Source: an uncultured Collinsella sp. (GTDB taxonomy: Bacteria; Actinomycetota; Coriobacteriia; Coriobacteriales; Coriobacteriaceae). From it: a DNA stretch of 12,353 bases. The stretch is from assembly GCA_900554595.1 (NCBI GenBank), contig USHZ01000044.1:1-12353 (forward strand), given 5' to 3'. Positions 10,718 to 12,353 of this stretch are shown here, in pieces. Numbering within the stretch: the stretch's first letter is position 1; every line of letters starts with the position of its first letter. The translations under genes were made by a program, and so were the position numbers. The notes under the pieces were generated by a model. It was not told the DNA's origin, searched no databases, and saw only the letters and a list, made by a program, of their open reading frames with translations.

Positions 10718-12353
10718 TTGAAGCTCATCATCGCTGAGAAAAACGACGCCGCGCGTCAAATTGCCGAGCGTCTGTCCACGGGCAAACCCAAAAAGGACAA
10801 GGTGTACAACACCGCCATCTACCGTTTTGAGTGGAAGGGCGAGGAGTGCGTGACCATTGGCCTTGCCGGTCACATCCTGGCGCCCGATTTTTGCGACAGC
10901 GTGCTGTTCGATAAAAAGCTGGGTTGGTATTCGGTGACCGAGGACGGCGAGATGCTGCCGGCCGATATGCCCGATGGCCTGGCCCGCCCGCCGTACGACA
11001 CCAAGCGCAAGCCGTTCCTTGCCGATGGCATTTCCATCAAGGGCTGGAAGCTCGAGAGCCTGCCTTACCTCACCTGGGCGCCCGTCATTAAGCTACCGGC
11101 CGAGAAGGAGCTCATTCGTTCGCTCAAGAACCTGGCTAAGAAGTCCGATAGTGTCATCATCGCCACGGACTTCGATCGCGAGGGCGAGCTGATTGGTTCG
11201 GACGCTCTCAACAAGGTGCGTGAGGTGGCGCCCGACTTGCCGGTTGCCCGCGCCCAATACTCTTCGTTTACCAAGGCCGAGATCACGCACGCCTTCGATA
11301 ATCTCGTCTCGCTCGACCAGAACCTGGCTGACGCCGGCGAGAGCCGTCAGCACATCGACCTTATCTGGGGTGCGGTGCTCACGCGTTACCTGACGCTCGC
11401 CAAGTTTGGCGGCTTTGGCAACGTGCGTTCCGCCGGCCGCGTGCAGACGCCGACGCTCGCCCTGGTGGTCGAGCGCGAGCGCGAGCGCATGGCGTTTGTG
11501 CCCGAGGACTATTGGCAGATTCGCGGCATGGGCGCCGCGCAGGGTGCTGCCGAGGACGACCGCTTTAAGATCGCGCACAAGACAGCGCGTTTTACCGACA
11601 AGGATGCTGCCGAGACGGCGTATGGTCACGTCGACGGCGTCAAGACGGCGACCGTTGCCGCGGTGACCAAGCGCTCGCGTAAGCAGCAGCCGCCCACGCC
11701 GTTCGCGACGACCTCGCTGCAGGCTGCCGCCGCGGCCGAGGGCATCTCGCCTGCGCGTACGATGCGAATCGCCGAGTCCCTCTACATGGCTGGTCTCATC
11801 AGCTACCCGCGTGTCGATAACACCGTGTACCCTGCGACGCTCGATCTGGGCGCCGTGGTGAGCGACCTGGCAAAGATCAACCCGGCGCTGGCGCCCGTGT
11901 GCAAAAAGGTGCTCGCCGGTCCCATGAAGCCCACGCGCGGCAAGGTCGAGACTACCGACCACCCGCCTATCTATCCCACGGGCGAGGGCGATCCGTCCAC
12001 GCTCGATGGCGGCCAGCGCAAGCTCTACGACCTCATTGCCCGCCGCTTTCTGGCAACGCTCATGGGGCCCGCGACCATCGAGAACACCAAGCTCGAGCTT
12101 GATGTGAACGGCGAGCCGTTCGTGGCTTCGGGCGACGTGCTTGTGACCCCGGGCTTCCGCGAGGCGTACCCGTACGGCCTTAAGCGCGACGAGCAGATGC
12201 CGCCGTTGGAGCAGGGCGATACGGTCGACGTGTTCGACATTAAGCTCGAGGCCAAGCAGACCGAGCCGCCCGCGCGCTACAGCCAGGGCAAGCTCGTGCA
12301 GGAGATGGAGAAGCGCGGCCTGGGCACCAAGTCCACGCGCGCGAGCATCATCG
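10718..12353 (+). CDS. Type IA DNA topoisomerase, archaeal-like, partial at the right edge
   Basis: The open frame runs from TTG 10718 to the window end, 545 codons with no stop. It relaxes negative supercoils by cutting one strand through a tyrosine. The TOPRIM domain begins MKLIIAEKNDAARQIAERL (Glu7) and has the acidic motif IIATDFDREGELIG (Asp151, Asp153, Glu155). Next come RSAGRVQTPTLALVVERE (238-253) and the catalytic Tyr363 in AGLISYPRVDNTVYP. The last visible residues, GLGTKSTRASII, form a conserved type IA motif. The wording of these motifs is closer to archaeal topoisomerase I and TopB than to E. coli TopA. TAGGAG lies 6 bases before the TTG. The first in-frame ATG comes only after TOPRIM residues, which favours TTG. 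The C-terminal zinc fingers, if any, lie beyond the edge. It may be cotranscribed with hypB, 54 bases upstream. Confidence 0.9.
   Translation, partial: MKLIIAEKNDAARQIAERLSTGKPKKDKVYNTAIYRFEWKGEECVTIGLAGHILAPDFCDSVLFDKKLGWYSVTEDGEMLPADMPDGLARPPYDTKRKPFLADGISIKGWKLESLPYLTWAPVIKLPAEKELIRSLKNLAKKSDSVIIATDFDREGELIGSDALNKVREVAPDLPVARAQYSSFTKAEITHAFDNLVSLDQNLADAGESRQHIDLIWGAVLTRYLTLAKFGGFGNVRSAGRVQTPTLALVVERERERMAFVPEDYWQIRGMGAAQGAAEDDRFKIAHKTARFTDKDAAETAYGHVDGVKTATVAAVTKRSRKQQPPTPFATTSLQAAAAAEGISPARTMRIAESLYMAGLISYPRVDNTVYPATLDLGAVVSDLAKINPALAPVCKKVLAGPMKPTRGKVETTDHPPIYPTGEGDPSTLDGGQRKLYDLIARRFLATLMGPATIENTKLELDVNGEPFVASGDVLVTPGFREAYPYGLKRDEQMPPLEQGDTVDVFDIKLEAKQTEPPARYSQGKLVQEMEKRGLGTKSTRASII

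Noticed and set aside
1..12353. CRISPR array, tRNA, rRNA, insertion sequence or prophage
   Set aside because: No regularly spaced direct repeats, cloverleaf arms with a CCA-type end, rRNA-like blocks or transposase/integrase motifs were seen on either strand.

Overview
The window looks like chromosomal DNA of a GC-rich actinobacterium of the class Coriobacteriia; Collinsella or a close relative is my best guess. This rests on the base composition, the third-position G/C bias, the TATACT-like -10 hexamers and the mix of genes. It is an inference, not a database result. I see no transposase, phage gene, CRISPR array, tRNA or rRNA. All genes look intact except the last, which runs off the right edge.

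Layout. (1) 109-1833, minus strand: a GntR/HutC-type repressor followed by a short class I mannose-6-phosphate isomerase (manA). An AT-rich divergent control region of about 340 bases (1834-2172) separates them from (2) 2173-3126, plus strand: a ROK-family sugar kinase, probably glucokinase. Together these form a small hexose-phosphate locus. (3) 3285-4208: a family II Mn-dependent inorganic pyrophosphatase with a clear terminator. (4) 4477-5835: an NhaA Na+/H+ antiporter behind a long structured leader that contains a second terminator-like hairpin; a perfect 16-bp-stem terminator follows the gene. (5) 5947-6201, minus strand: an unrecognised 84-residue protein. (6) 6351-7655: an aspartate aminotransferase-like enzyme of the 1c (MocR-like) subgroup. 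(7) 7721-8035: a single-domain STAS anti-sigma-factor antagonist. (8) 8189-10663: a tightly spaced run tatA-tatC-hypA-hypB, combining a two-component Tat translocase with the nickel-delivery proteins for [NiFe] hydrogenase. (9) 10718-end: an archaeal-style type IA DNA topoisomerase starting at TTG and truncated by the window.

How the parts relate. The manA and ROK products both feed hexoses into glycolysis, and the adjacent GntR protein is the obvious candidate regulator. The tat-hyp run fits a cell that matures a nickel hydrogenase and may export it or other cofactor proteins through Tat. The other genes are housekeeping functions without an evident shared pathway.

The most interesting non-coding signal is a set of three intergenic inverted repeats (2078-2118, 3132-3198, 5890-5943). 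Each encloses the same 11-base core GGGACAGRYTT, which suggests a dispersed REP/MITE-like repeat family. The second is the nhaA leader, which has a terminator-like hairpin, an upstream segment able to pair with that hairpin's 5' arm, and a small hairpin just before the ribosome binding site. I did not find a convincing wholly new multi-gene system.
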